Shown: one piece after another, positions 18,651 through 25,533 of the stretch
Numbering within the stretch: position 1 is the first letter of the stretch
How the letters are laid out: each line of letters opens with the position of its first letter
DNA from: Phycisphaerales bacterium
GTDB taxonomy: Bacteria > Planctomycetota > Phycisphaerae > Phycisphaerales > UBA1924
Assembly: GCA_003511945.1 (NCBI GenBank)
Contig: DOJA01000147.1
Location: forward strand, 1 to 25,533
Direction: 5' to 3'
DNA length: 25,533 nucleotides
Made by a program: the position numbers and the translations under genes
Notes under the pieces: model-generated
The model's database searches: none
What the model saw: the letters and a program-made list of their open reading frames with translations, nothing else
What the model was told of the DNA's origin: nothing

Positions 18651-20123
18651 CTACTTGATCTCCGAGGCCGTCCGGGACATGGACTTCTCAACGATCGAGA
18701 AGACCGTGGGCCACAGCGCTTCCTCCATGACGCCCAGCGGCGGGAGGAAGCGGACATGGAAAGGACCGTGGCCGCAGTAGAAGGAGATCACGCCGTCCTC
18801 GAAGAGGTTGTGGCAGAGTTTGATCATGGGCTCCTTCTTCCCGCCAAAGGGCGAGAACCGCATCATCCCGCCGAACCCGCCGACGATGTCGGGGACCTCC
18901 GGGGACGGGGGGAACCACTCGGGGTGTCGCTGGGCGAGCGAGCGGACCTGCTGCGAGAAGGCGCGGTGGTGGCGGGCGATGCGCCCCTGCTCCCCGTAGT
19001 AGTCGCCGTCACGGAGTCGCTCGATGATCCGGCGCCCGACATGGACCGCGTCGGCGGTGGAGAGGAAGGTGCCGGAGAGGAGGCCGGGCTTGGGGTTGTA
19101 CGCCTTGGTGAACAGCGCCGCGCAGACCTGGGACATCTTGCCCACGCAGCAGACATCGACATACTCGCCCAGCCCCAGCGCGTCGTAGCAGAACATCCGC
19201 TCGGTGCGCCCGAAGGTCTGGACCTCGTCGTCCCAGACCGCAATGCCGGCGTCCTTGCACACCTTCATCAACTCGCGATGGAACTCGGGGGGCGCCGTGT
19301 TGAACCCCCCCTCGCCCTGCACGAGCTCGAAGATGAAGCAGGCGTGCTGGCCCGGGTAGCGCTCGATGGACTGGCGCAGGTGCGAGACCGCCATGTCGAT
19401 GAACCGCGTCGCCCCGGAGGCGTCGCCCGCGCTCATGCGCCGCGCCACCGCGGGGTCGTAGAAGGGCATGTAGTCCACCAGCACATTGAGCGGGAGCCCC
19501 TGGCGGTTGGCGGCGGAGTCGCCGATCTGCGACATCGCCCAGGTCCGGCCCATGAAGCAGTGCGCGAACGCCAGGATGCGGCTCGCCGGCGCGTGCTTCT
19601 GCAGGCACACCTTCAGCGCGTTCTCGTTGGCCATCGCCCCGGAGTTGCACAGGAAGACATGCTCCAGCCGGCTGCCCCTCTTCGCCTCGGTGAGCAGCGT
19701 CTCGCCCAACTGGATCGCCTCGGTGTTGGCCATCAGGTGGCCCTGCTGCACGGTGTCGTTCAGGGCTGCCTCGAGCGCCACGCCCGTGAGCTCTGGGTCG
19801 GAGTGCCCGAAGAAGTGGACCCCGATGCCGGTGATCATGTCCAGTTTCACCGACCCGTCGGCCAGTTCGACGAATGGGCCGTGGCCCAGGCCCGAGCCCA
19901 GGTACGGGTAGAACAGCGCCCGCCCGCGCGTCTCGGCCGCGAGTTTCAGTAGTCGCTCGTACGACTGGCGGGACTCGGCGCTGCGCGGGCCGCGAACTGC
20001 TGTGATTGAGGACTGGCGGGCGCGGAGCTCGCCGATGACCGCGCTGATCGCGTTGCGGACGACGGGGCTCCGGCGGAAGTCCTCGGCTACGGACGCGGTG
20101 GGGATCGCCTGCGTATGGGTCAT
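18651..20123 (-). CDS. Class-III PLP-dependent aminotransferase, possible succinylornithine transaminase
   Basis: 490 residues, longer than AstC (about 406) through an N-terminal extension of about 80. PLP-binding features: LCNSGAMANENALKVCLQKH, FELVQGEGGF, WDDEVQTFGRTERMF and Lys329 in VGKMSQVCAALFTK, 30 residues after the EVQ aspartate as in other class-III enzymes. By position at the head of an aminotransferase-astA-astD cluster, it would move the delta-amino group of N-succinylornithine to 2-oxoglutarate. The GKMSQVC active-site context, however, resembles L-lysine 6-transaminases (GKKxQVC, from memory), so lysine or another omega-amino acid is a real alternative. The ATG at 20123 was chosen because upstream sequence is not family-like; the Shine-Dalgarno is weak. 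Confidence 0.82.
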   Translation of the reverse strand: MTHTQAIPTASVAEDFRRSPVVRNAISAVIGELRARQSSITAVRGPRSAESRQSYERLLKLAAETRGRALFYPYLGSGLGHGPFVELADGSVKLDMITGIGVHFFGHSDPELTGVALEAALNDTVQQGHLMANTEAIQLGETLLTEAKRGSRLEHVFLCNSGAMANENALKVCLQKHAPASRILAFAHCFMGRTWAMSQIGDSAANRQGLPLNVLVDYMPFYDPAVARRMSAGDASGATRFIDMAVSHLRQSIERYPGQHACFIFELVQGEGGFNTAPPEFHRELMKVCKDAGIAVWDDEVQTFGRTERMFCYDALGLGEYVDVCCVGKMSQVCAALFTKAYNPKPGLLSGTFLSTADAVHVGRRIIERLRDGDYYGEQGRIARHHRAFSQQVRSLAQRHPEWFPPSPEVPDIVGGFGGMMRFSPFGGKKEPMIKLCHNLFEDGVISFYCGHGPFHVRFLPPLGVMEEALWPTVFSIVEKSMSRTASEIK

Positions 20124-20204
20124 GTTCGGGTGCTCGAAGTTTGAAGGCGCGGCGGAGTCGAGTCGGGGTTTCGATCTCACTCGGCCCGAAGAGATCGGCC
20201 CGTG

Positions 20205-20210
20205 ATCGTA
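20205..20210 (-). promoter_or_regulatory. Candidate -10 of the aminotransferase-astA-astD cluster
   Basis: Minus-strand TACGAT in the 140-bp gap after the M20 gene, giving a leader of about 75 nt. No -35 at proper spacing is evident. It suggests that the cluster has its own promoter and is not simply read through from dapF. Confidence 0.35.
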
Positions 20211-20263
20211 TCCGACACCAGTCGGGTTGGTTCGCGCCAAGAGACCCCTTCCGGGCGGCAGGG

Positions 20264-21493
20264 TCAGCGCGGCTCGTCGGTCCCGGCCCGGGCGAGGTGC
20301 TCCAGCAGGACCGCAAGGAGCAGCGCGCGCTCGGTGAGACTGTCGAGTTCGATCCATTCGCCGGAGGTGTGGAGCCCCCCGCCGCGCACGCCCATGGAGT
20401 CGATGGTGGGCAGCCCGGCGTCCTGCATGATGTTCCCATCACAGACACCCCCGGTGGCCGCGAAGGGGAGTGACTGTCCGAGCGACTCGGCACACCGGCG
20501 CGCCGTGAGCGCCAGGCGCTCGGCCGCGGGTGTTATTGGCTTTGCGGGGCGGTTGAATGAACGGCGGACGGTGATCGACGGCATGTCGTCCGGGGCTGTC
20601 GCCAGCGCGTCGAGCGAGGCGGCCAGTTCGTCCGCCCCACGCGGGTCAGGGAACCGGACATTGCCCCACGCCGCGGCGTAGTCCGGGACGATGTTCGCCG
20701 CTTCCCCCCCCTTGAGCGGGCCGACATTGACCGTGAGCCCGCGGTCCTGGTCGCTCATCGATGCGACGCGTGTGAGAACGGCGGCGAGCGCATACACGGC
20801 GCTCTCACCGGCGAAGAAGTCACGCCCGGCGTGAGCGGCCAGTCCACGGGACTCGATCATGAACTGCCCGCTGCCCTTGCGTTCGATGGCCAGCGCGCCC
20901 CCCGGGAGCGCCGGCTCCAGCGCGATCCCGTAGGCGTAGCGGGGTGACAGGCGGCGGAGCGCCGACGCGGAGTGGTAGGTGCCGGTCTCCTCGTCGCTGT
21001 TGAGGAAGAAGGTCCAGGGCAGGTCCACGCCGCACTGCGCGAGAGATTCGAGCGCGACCAGCGCGATGAGGATGCCGCCCTTCATGTCGACGACGCCGGG
21101 GCCGGTGGCTGTGCGCCCGTCGGGCGCGATGGTCAGTCGCTGGAACGAGCCGCGAGGGTCAAACACGGTGTCGAGGTGTCCGGCGAGCAGAATCCGCGGC
21201 GTGCCCGGAGCGTCGCGAGTGCACGCGACGCTGACTGGGAGGGGGGAAGAACTCGGCCCCGGGTTGCCTTCGTCGCTGAGCCAGGAGGGCTTGGAATCGC
21301 CCGGGAACGACTCCGTGCGCGCGCCCAGGGCCTCCAGGCGAGCCGTGACGAGCGCGCGGAACTCGTCGAGCCCGGGAGCATGGTTGCGTCCGGTTGGGAT
21401 GGCGACGAACCGCGCCAGGTCGGCGATCATCTCGTCGCGCCGGGGCTCGATCGCGCCGCGGAGCATCTCGATCAGTGGACCCTGCGTACTCAT
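20264..21493 (-). CDS. M20 family zinc metallopeptidase / N-acyl amino acid hydrolase (carboxypeptidase G2-like)
   Basis: 409 residues, cytoplasmic. The di-zinc site motifs are LLAGHLDTVF near 104 (His ligand and catalytic-assist Asp), GPGVVDMKGG near 134 (bridging Asp), NSDEETG near 169 (catalytic Glu), ALEPALPGG near 193 and HTSGEW near 376. The dimerisation lid lies between, with AHAGRDFFAGESAVYAL. The pattern follows glutamate carboxypeptidase (CPG2) more closely than DapE or ArgE; such enzymes release glutamate from N-acyl-glutamates. Desuccinylation of N-succinylglutamate is therefore plausible given the astA-astD genes downstream, while a role in diaminopimelate metabolism is suggested by co-linear dapF. 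Neither is proven. Its ATG overlaps the stop of the acetyltransferase gene as ATGA. Confidence 0.87.
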   Translation of the reverse strand: MSTQGPLIEMLRGAIEPRRDEMIADLARFVAIPTGRNHAPGLDEFRALVTARLEALGARTESFPGDSKPSWLSDEGNPGPSSSPLPVSVACTRDAPGTPRILLAGHLDTVFDPRGSFQRLTIAPDGRTATGPGVVDMKGGILIALVALESLAQCGVDLPWTFFLNSDEETGTYHSASALRRLSPRYAYGIALEPALPGGALAIERKGSGQFMIESRGLAAHAGRDFFAGESAVYALAAVLTRVASMSDQDRGLTVNVGPLKGGEAANIVPDYAAAWGNVRFPDPRGADELAASLDALATAPDDMPSITVRRSFNRPAKPITPAAERLALTARRCAESLGQSLPFAATGGVCDGNIMQDAGLPTIDSMGVRGGGLHTSGEWIELDSLTERALLLAVLLEHLARAGTDEPR

Positions 21494-22086
21494 GCGCCTC
21501 CCTCCACGCTCCTCCCCGCCCCCCGGGGGGCGCGTGACGCCTCCCAATCGGATCGCAGCAGCCCGGTGAGCGCGACATCCACGAACCGATCGAACCGCCA
21601 GATGTGCTGGGAGCGGAGCCCTTCCGCGCGGAACCCGGCCTTGGCGAGCACGCGCCCGGACGCGGGATTGTGGGTGTAGTACCCCGCGTGGATCTTGTGC
21701 AGGTTCATCTCCTCGAACCCGTAGCGCACCAGGCGCTCGGCGCACTCGCTGGCGTAGCCCCGGCCCCAGTGGTCCATGGCGACCCAGTATCCCAGCTCCG
21801 CGTGGCGGTGCGCGGGCTCGGCGCGGAGCCCGGCGCAGGCCACCAGCAGCCCGGTCGTCTTCGCGAAGGCCAGGAAGTTGCGGTCCGGGCTCCCCATGCG
21901 GGCCTTCTCCACCTGATCGCCCACAAACTTCTCCGCGGCTTCGACGGAATAGGGATGCGGGACGCTGAGCATCATCATGGCCATCTCGATCGGCGCGCAG
22001 CAGCGCTGGATCTCTCGCGCATCGGCGAGCCGCGGCGCGCGGAGGCGCAGTCGCTCGGTCTCGATGGGCGGGTACGCGTCGCTCAC
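21490..22086 (-). CDS. GNAT family N-acetyltransferase, RimJ/RimL type
   Basis: 198 residues. Transfers acetyl from acetyl-CoA to an amino group, probably a protein N-terminus or a small molecule. The N-terminal TERLRLRAPRLADAREI is the usual Acetyltransf_3 opening; ELGYWVAMDHWGRGYASECAERL carries the acetyl-CoA pyrophosphate loop (WGRGYA near 110); NLHKIHAGYYTHNPASGRVLAKAGF, seen here in pieces such as NPASGRVLAKAGF, is the typical C-terminal core. GTG 22086 has GGAGG 6 nt upstream and overlaps the dapF stop as GTGA, so it is preferred over ATG 22104. The stop overlaps the M20 start, making dapF, this gene and the M20 gene a translationally coupled trio. The acceptor substrate is unknown. 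Confidence 0.85.
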   Translation of the reverse strand: MSDAYPPIETERLRLRAPRLADAREIQRCCAPIEMAMMMLSVPHPYSVEAAEKFVGDQVEKARMGSPDRNFLAFAKTTGLLVACAGLRAEPAHRHAELGYWVAMDHWGRGYASECAERLVRYGFEEMNLHKIHAGYYTHNPASGRVLAKAGFRAEGLRSQHIWRFDRFVDVALTGLLRSDWEASRAPRGAGRSVEGGA

Positions 22087-22961
22087 GCGTTCCCTCCGCT
22101 CCATTCACCCTGGAAGACCTCTGTCGCGGGGCCGGAGAGCAGGACATGGCCGCTGCTCCGGTCCCAGGCCACCTCCAGCGCACCTCCCGGCATGCAGACC
22201 CGCACCTCGCGCCCGAGGCGCCCGCACAGCGCGCCCGCGACCAACGCGGCGCACGCGCCCGTGCCGCAGCCCATGGTCTCGCCCACGCCCCGCTCCCAGG
22301 AGCGCATGCGCACCTCGGCGCGGGAGTCCGCGTTGACGAAGTGGACATTCATGCGATCGGGGAACGCTCCGTGACGCTCCAGGCGGGCGCCCTCGCGCGC
22401 GATGTCCACGCTCTCGACCCGCTCGTCGATGAACAGCACCGCGTGCGGGTTGCCCATCGACACGAACACGGCGCGTCGATCGTCCACCGTGAACTGCCGG
22501 GCCTCACCCGCCCGCGCCGGGGGCGGGAGGCGCCCGACATCGACTGGCACGCGCGCCGGGTCGACGATCGGCGCTCCCATGTCCACCGTCGCCCCGACCA
22601 CCAGCCCGTGCGCGCCCAGTTCTACGGCGACACGGAGCACCCGCGCGCCCAGGCGGATCATGAGGCACCCTTCAGCATCGGGGACCGCGTGGCCCCGGTC
22701 TACGAGGAACTTCGCGGCGCAGCGGGCGCCGTTGCCGCACATCCCGCCGTCGGATCCGTCGGCGTTGATGATGGTCATGCGGGCGTCGGCTCCACGATCG
22801 GTCGACAGGACGATGACGCCGTCGGCGCCGACGCCCAGGCGACGGTCGCACAGGGCGCGGGCGAGCGCTGGATCGCCGGCGCGGGTCGTCAGCGCGGGCT
22901 CGGCGATGGCGTCGAGCACCACATAGTCGTTCCCGATGCCGTGCATCTTGACGAATCGCAC
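22083..22961 (-). CDS. dapF: Diaminopimelate epimerase
   Basis: Interconverts LL- and meso-diaminopimelate in lysine and peptidoglycan synthesis, without a cofactor. 292 residues. The opening VRFVKMHGIGNDYVVLD is canonical. The two catalytic cysteines are Cys75 in GGMCGNGARC and Cys232 in MGCGTGACAAL. Substrate-binding residues include Asn in MGNPHAV and the ERG of SWERGVGETMG. The start is GTG at 22961, with GGAGGAG 7 nt upstream, a strong ribosome-binding site; it overlaps no other gene. A TACATT -10-like box lies about 30 nt upstream. Presence of dapF agrees with meso-diaminopimelate use; no other dap gene is in the window except possibly the M20 enzyme two genes downstream. Confidence 0.95.
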   Translation of the reverse strand: MRFVKMHGIGNDYVVLDAIAEPALTTRAGDPALARALCDRRLGVGADGVIVLSTDRGADARMTIINADGSDGGMCGNGARCAAKFLVDRGHAVPDAEGCLMIRLGARVLRVAVELGAHGLVVGATVDMGAPIVDPARVPVDVGRLPPPARAGEARQFTVDDRRAVFVSMGNPHAVLFIDERVESVDIAREGARLERHGAFPDRMNVHFVNADSRAEVRMRSWERGVGETMGCGTGACAALVAGALCGRLGREVRVCMPGGALEVAWDRSSGHVLLSGPATEVFQGEWSGGNA

Positions 22962-22990
22962 GAGACTGCTCCTCCGGAGGTGCGGCCCCA

Positions 22991-22996
22991 AATGTA
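22991..22996 (-). promoter_or_regulatory. Candidate dapF -10 box
   Basis: Minus-strand TACATT between the M48 gene stop and the dapF ribosome-binding site, placing +1 near 22984 and a leader of about 22 nt. The -35 region is poor. Confidence 0.35.
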
Positions 22997-23002
22997 CCCG
23001 CC

Positions 23003-24448
23003 TCACCCCGCGCCGATCAGCGCCTCCAGCACCGACGCCACGATTACGAGCGCCACCCCCACCGCGATGGTCCACTTGATCCGGCGGACCGTTCGGTCGA
23101 TCGGCAGGCGGTCCGACGGCTCGCCGACCAGCGAGGCCAGGTGCTGCTGACGGGCCAGGATGCTGCCGTGGCGGTGGGTGAAGCGATCGAGCGGGATGGC
23201 GTTCATCGCCGCCACCTCTCCGAGAGCGCCGGACATGGCCCCCGCCGCTTCGGGGCGGATGGGCACCGGAGCCCCGCCCGGGCGGGCGCCGCTCAGATGC
23301 TGGGCCGCGAAGGCGTCGGCCTGGTGTTCGAACCTGCGGCTGACGAACCCCAGCGCCCACATCCCGGCGCCCGCGGCCAGCAGGACGGCGCCGGGCGCGC
23401 CCTCCCCCGGCGCCCCGACGGCGCGGAGCGCCATCGAGCCGAGCGATGCGATAGTCCAAGCGCCCCCGACCGAAGCGAGCAGAGCCGCCATGAGCCAGGG
23501 GATGTGGTGCCGGCGCGCGTGGGCCACCTCGTGGGCCATGACGCCCTCGACCTGCGCTTCGTTGAGATGCTCGAGCAGCGCGTCGGTGAGGAGAATCGAG
23601 CGGAACCAGGGCAGGGCGCCGATCATGGCCCCGTTCAGCGCCCCGCCGTGGGTGCGCCACACGAGCAGCGGCCCGCAGCGCACCCGCTGCTCCGCGCACA
23701 ACCGGAGCAGACGCTCGCGCAGCGGCCCGGGACCGAGCGGCACGGTGTCCCACAGCACCCGCGGCAGCAGCGGGGCCAGCGCGAGCACGATGACGACCCC
23801 CGCCAGCTGCGCGCCGGCGTCGAGCGCGGAGCCCCACGGGCCGTCGAGCGCGGGCCAGCGCTCCACCGCGCGTCGGACGAGGATCGTGGCGGCCTCCATC
23901 CACGCCGAGATTAACCCGAACGGGACGAGCACGAACAGGAGCTGGTGGCGCACCTGCTCCCAGACAAACCCGGCGCGGGTCGGGATCGGGCGCAGAGCCG
24001 AGCCCTCGTCGAGCGAGCGGATGACCAGCGCTTCCCGCAGGCGCCGGTCGATCATCGACGCGGACCACCAGGAGCCAATCAGGGCGCCCACGCCGGGCGC
24101 CAGCGCGATCGCCTCGTCGAGCAAGATGGGGTCGAACCCCAGCCCGGCGCGGATGGCGTCGGGCCACCCCAGCCACAGGACCGCGATGAGGTGGACCGCC
24201 AGCGACGCCGCCCGAGAGGTGCTGATCCCCCGTTCCGCGCGGATGAGGTGAACGGCGCGTCCGGTGCGGTCGAGCCGGTGCGCGCAGCGCCGGACCCAGG
24301 CGTGCAGGAGCATCGCAATCGCCCCCTGGGGCAGCACGGCCGCGAGCGCCACGGCCCGCGGGTCGAGCCCCGGCGCGAGCGGGAAGTCGGGGAAGGCGTC
24401 GTGGAGCACCAGCGCCACAACCATCGCGATGATCGAGCCCCCGATCAC
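23003..24448 (-). CDS. M48 family membrane zinc metalloprotease
   Basis: 481 residues. A multi-spanning membrane protein with hydrophobic segments near 1-17, 30-48, 84-96, 115-128, 168-190, 210-232, 318-340, 350-370 and at the C-terminus (455-478). The peptidase motif HEVAH sits near 306-310 in EGVMAHEVAHARRHH, and the third zinc ligand is the Glu of RRFEHQADAFAAQHL near 378, the classical M48 HExxH...ExxxD pattern. NGAMIGALPWFRSILLTDALLEHL just before the motif, quoted in pieces such as SILLTDALLEHL, matches HtpX/Ste24 relatives. It probably degrades or processes membrane or envelope proteins, with the active site at the cytoplasmic face in related enzymes. The start is a GTG with a weak Shine-Dalgarno, and is less certain. 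It follows the upstream gene by 37 bp. Confidence 0.87.
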   Translation of the reverse strand: MIGGSIIAMVVALVLHDAFPDFPLAPGLDPRAVALAAVLPQGAIAMLLHAWVRRCAHRLDRTGRAVHLIRAERGISTSRAASLAVHLIAVLWLGWPDAIRAGLGFDPILLDEAIALAPGVGALIGSWWSASMIDRRLREALVIRSLDEGSALRPIPTRAGFVWEQVRHQLLFVLVPFGLISAWMEAATILVRRAVERWPALDGPWGSALDAGAQLAGVVIVLALAPLLPRVLWDTVPLGPGPLRERLLRLCAEQRVRCGPLLVWRTHGGALNGAMIGALPWFRSILLTDALLEHLNEAQVEGVMAHEVAHARRHHIPWLMAALLASVGGAWTIASLGSMALRAVGAPGEGAPGAVLLAAGAGMWALGFVSRRFEHQADAFAAQHLSGARPGGAPVPIRPEAAGAMSGALGEVAAMNAIPLDRFTHRHGSILARQQHLASLVGEPSDRLPIDRTVRRIKWTIAVGVALVIVASVLEALIGAG

Positions 24449-24485
24449 CGGGCTGTGGTCCCGTCGCGGTCGGCTGCGCCCCTGT

Positions 24486-25533
24486 TCATTCCTTTGCGGG
24501 CCGGACGGCCTCGCCCAGGTCGAGGATGACGCCCGAGGGGGTGTACAAGTCCGCGTTGAGGCGGTCCTTGTTCACGAAGGTGAACACGATGCACACGCGC
24601 CCGAAGCGCTGGGCGTACCTGATGTCGTCATCGCTCGGTCCTGCGTAGCGGGCGTTCGCGTGGGCCTGGGCGTGGAAGTGGTAGTGGAACACCGACGCAT
24701 CGGCGCTGTCCAGCATGTCCGACGACGCGACGAAGCGCCGATCACCCAGGCGCTGCGACGCGCGGGGCGCGAACGGGCGCGTGGAAAAGCCGGCGCCCGA
24801 GGCGTCGATCAGCCCGCCGTGCTCGGTGGAGGTGTCCGACTTGTCCTCCTCGGCCTGCGCGAAGAGCGCCCGTGCAACCCCCGGGTCATCGACGACCCTC
24901 GCGCCGACCAGGGCGGCCAGGGCGTCGCCCCAGGAGATGGTGTCGCGCCAGCGGGAGATCAGTTCGTCCGACCCGCCGACCGACCCCGAAGCCCCCTCGC
25001 GGGCGTGCTTGCGCCGGGCGCGCTGCTCCGCCTCGACCGCCTTGATGATGTCGGCGCGGGAGAGCGAGAGCCACTCGGAGCGGTTCGCGTCCGCCCACGC
25101 GAGGGCGCCCGCGTGCCCGAGCGCCAGCCCAGCGCGCTGCTCCGGGCTGAGGCGCGACGCGGCGCCGGTCACCCGCGTCCACAGGGCGGCGTTCTCTGTC
25201 GCCAGCAGGCGCTGCGCCCACTCGAGCTGCTCACCCGTCGAGGGCACCGCGCCGAACTCCCAGGCGCAGCGCCGCAGGGACTCGATCATCGGGTCCGGCG
25301 CCGCCGGCTCACGGGAGAGGAGGGCCACCGTCCGCGCCCCGCCCTTGTCCAGACGCTGGAGGAGCGACCAGGCGTCGCGCCGGTCGCGGTCCCGCAGCGC
25401 CGGCCCGCCGAAGGAATCGCCGGCGAACACGCGCCACGCGATCTCCGGCGCGTCGAGGCCCGGGTGGAGCGCCGCCAGGGCCGCACGCTCCGGGCGCTGC
25501 TCGTCGCTGGGCGAGGCGACCGCCCTGGCCCAC
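24486..25533 (-). CDS. Unknown protein with C-terminal JAMM-like histidine motif, 5' end cut by the window
   Basis: At least 348 residues; the open frame runs through the window edge, so the true start is not seen. A GTG at 25430 exists but the coding frame clearly continues upstream. The visible N-terminal half is helical and Ala/Leu/Arg-rich (RDAWSLLQRLDKGGARTVALL, seen in part), with a possible degenerate repeat-like or TPR-like character. The C-terminal 80 residues are distinct: RRFVASSDMLDSADASVF, then HYHFHAQAHANARYAGPSDDD, then CIVFTFVNKDRLN and GVILDLGEA. The HxH, PSxxD order resembles the JAB/JAMM (MPN) metalloprotease motif but the spacing is longer. I recall no named family. It is followed by the M48 gene 37 bp on, and the two probably share a transcript. 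Confidence 0.7.
   Translation of the reverse strand, partial: WARAVASPSDEQRPERAALAALHPGLDAPEIAWRVFAGDSFGGPALRDRDRRDAWSLLQRLDKGGARTVALLSREPAAPDPMIESLRRCAWEFGAVPSTGEQLEWAQRLLATENAALWTRVTGAASRLSPEQRAGLALGHAGALAWADANRSEWLSLSRADIIKAVEAEQRARRKHAREGASGSVGGSDELISRWRDTISWGDALAALVGARVVDDPGVARALFAQAEEDKSDTSTEHGGLIDASGAGFSTRPFAPRASQRLGDRRFVASSDMLDSADASVFHYHFHAQAHANARYAGPSDDDIRYAQRFGRVCIVFTFVNKDRLNADLYTPSGVILDLGEAVRPAKE

Noticed and set aside
17343..19952. Plus-strand open frame of about 869 codons opposite astD, astA and the aminotransferase
   Set aside because: It spans three clearly recognised minus-strand genes and has low-complexity, shadow-type composition.
20224..20263. Terminator after the M20 gene
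   Set aside because: Only a 5-bp GACCC/GGGTC pairing with a long loop and TCTT after it; too weak to call.

Overview
The window is very GC-rich, densely coded, standard-code bacterial chromosome. Several traits point to a planctomycete, probably class Phycisphaerae. These are a secreted parallel beta-helix protein with a GPVGPTMK-type N-terminal module, a divergent sigma-70 factor that lacks the usual WWIRQ segment, short CACGGAG-type and GGGACAGGCG/CGCCTGTC-type repeats, and plus-strand genes that seem to start at or next to a TANNNT -10 box. This placement is inference from gene content; there is no rRNA, tRNA or other phylogenetic marker here.

Layout. 18-4237 (minus): putA (proline to glutamate) and a secreted beta-helix protein. 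4363-6991: mnmA (plus), a small exported protein (minus) and an agmatinase-family ureohydrolase (plus). 7008-11135 (minus): a CHASE-PAS-PAS hybrid histidine kinase and a membrane-anchored coiled-coil protein. 11151-12221 (plus): tilS, whose stop codon sits inside a terminator hairpin that serves the opposing sigma-factor gene (12262-13368, minus). A 527-bp divergent intergenic region follows. 13896-15856 (plus): a Mn-type superoxide dismutase and an exported esterase. 15884-25533 (minus throughout): astD, astA, a class-III aminotransferase, an M20 peptidase, a RimJ-type acetyltransferase, dapF, an M48 membrane metalloprotease and a protein truncated by the window edge that ends in a JAMM-like histidine motif.

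How the genes may work together. Amino-acid catabolism toward glutamate is the main theme. PutA degrades proline. The aminotransferase-astA-astD cluster has the C-A-D order of the arginine/ornithine succinyltransferase pathway, but no astB or astE is present. The M20 enzyme just upstream resembles carboxypeptidase G2, a family that releases glutamate from N-acyl-glutamates, so it could do the job of AstE. The ureohydrolase handles guanidino compounds but lies 9 kb away. Two PP-loop tRNA-modifying enzymes (MnmA and TilS) supply housekeeping context.

I see no mobile element, CRISPR array, phage gene, tRNA or rRNA, and no clear-cut new system. The most interesting points are the incomplete succinyltransferase route, a triple 8-bp repeat inserted in frame in mnmA, the apparently leaderless plus-strand genes, the atypical sigma factor, and a structured leader in front of the superoxide dismutase gene.
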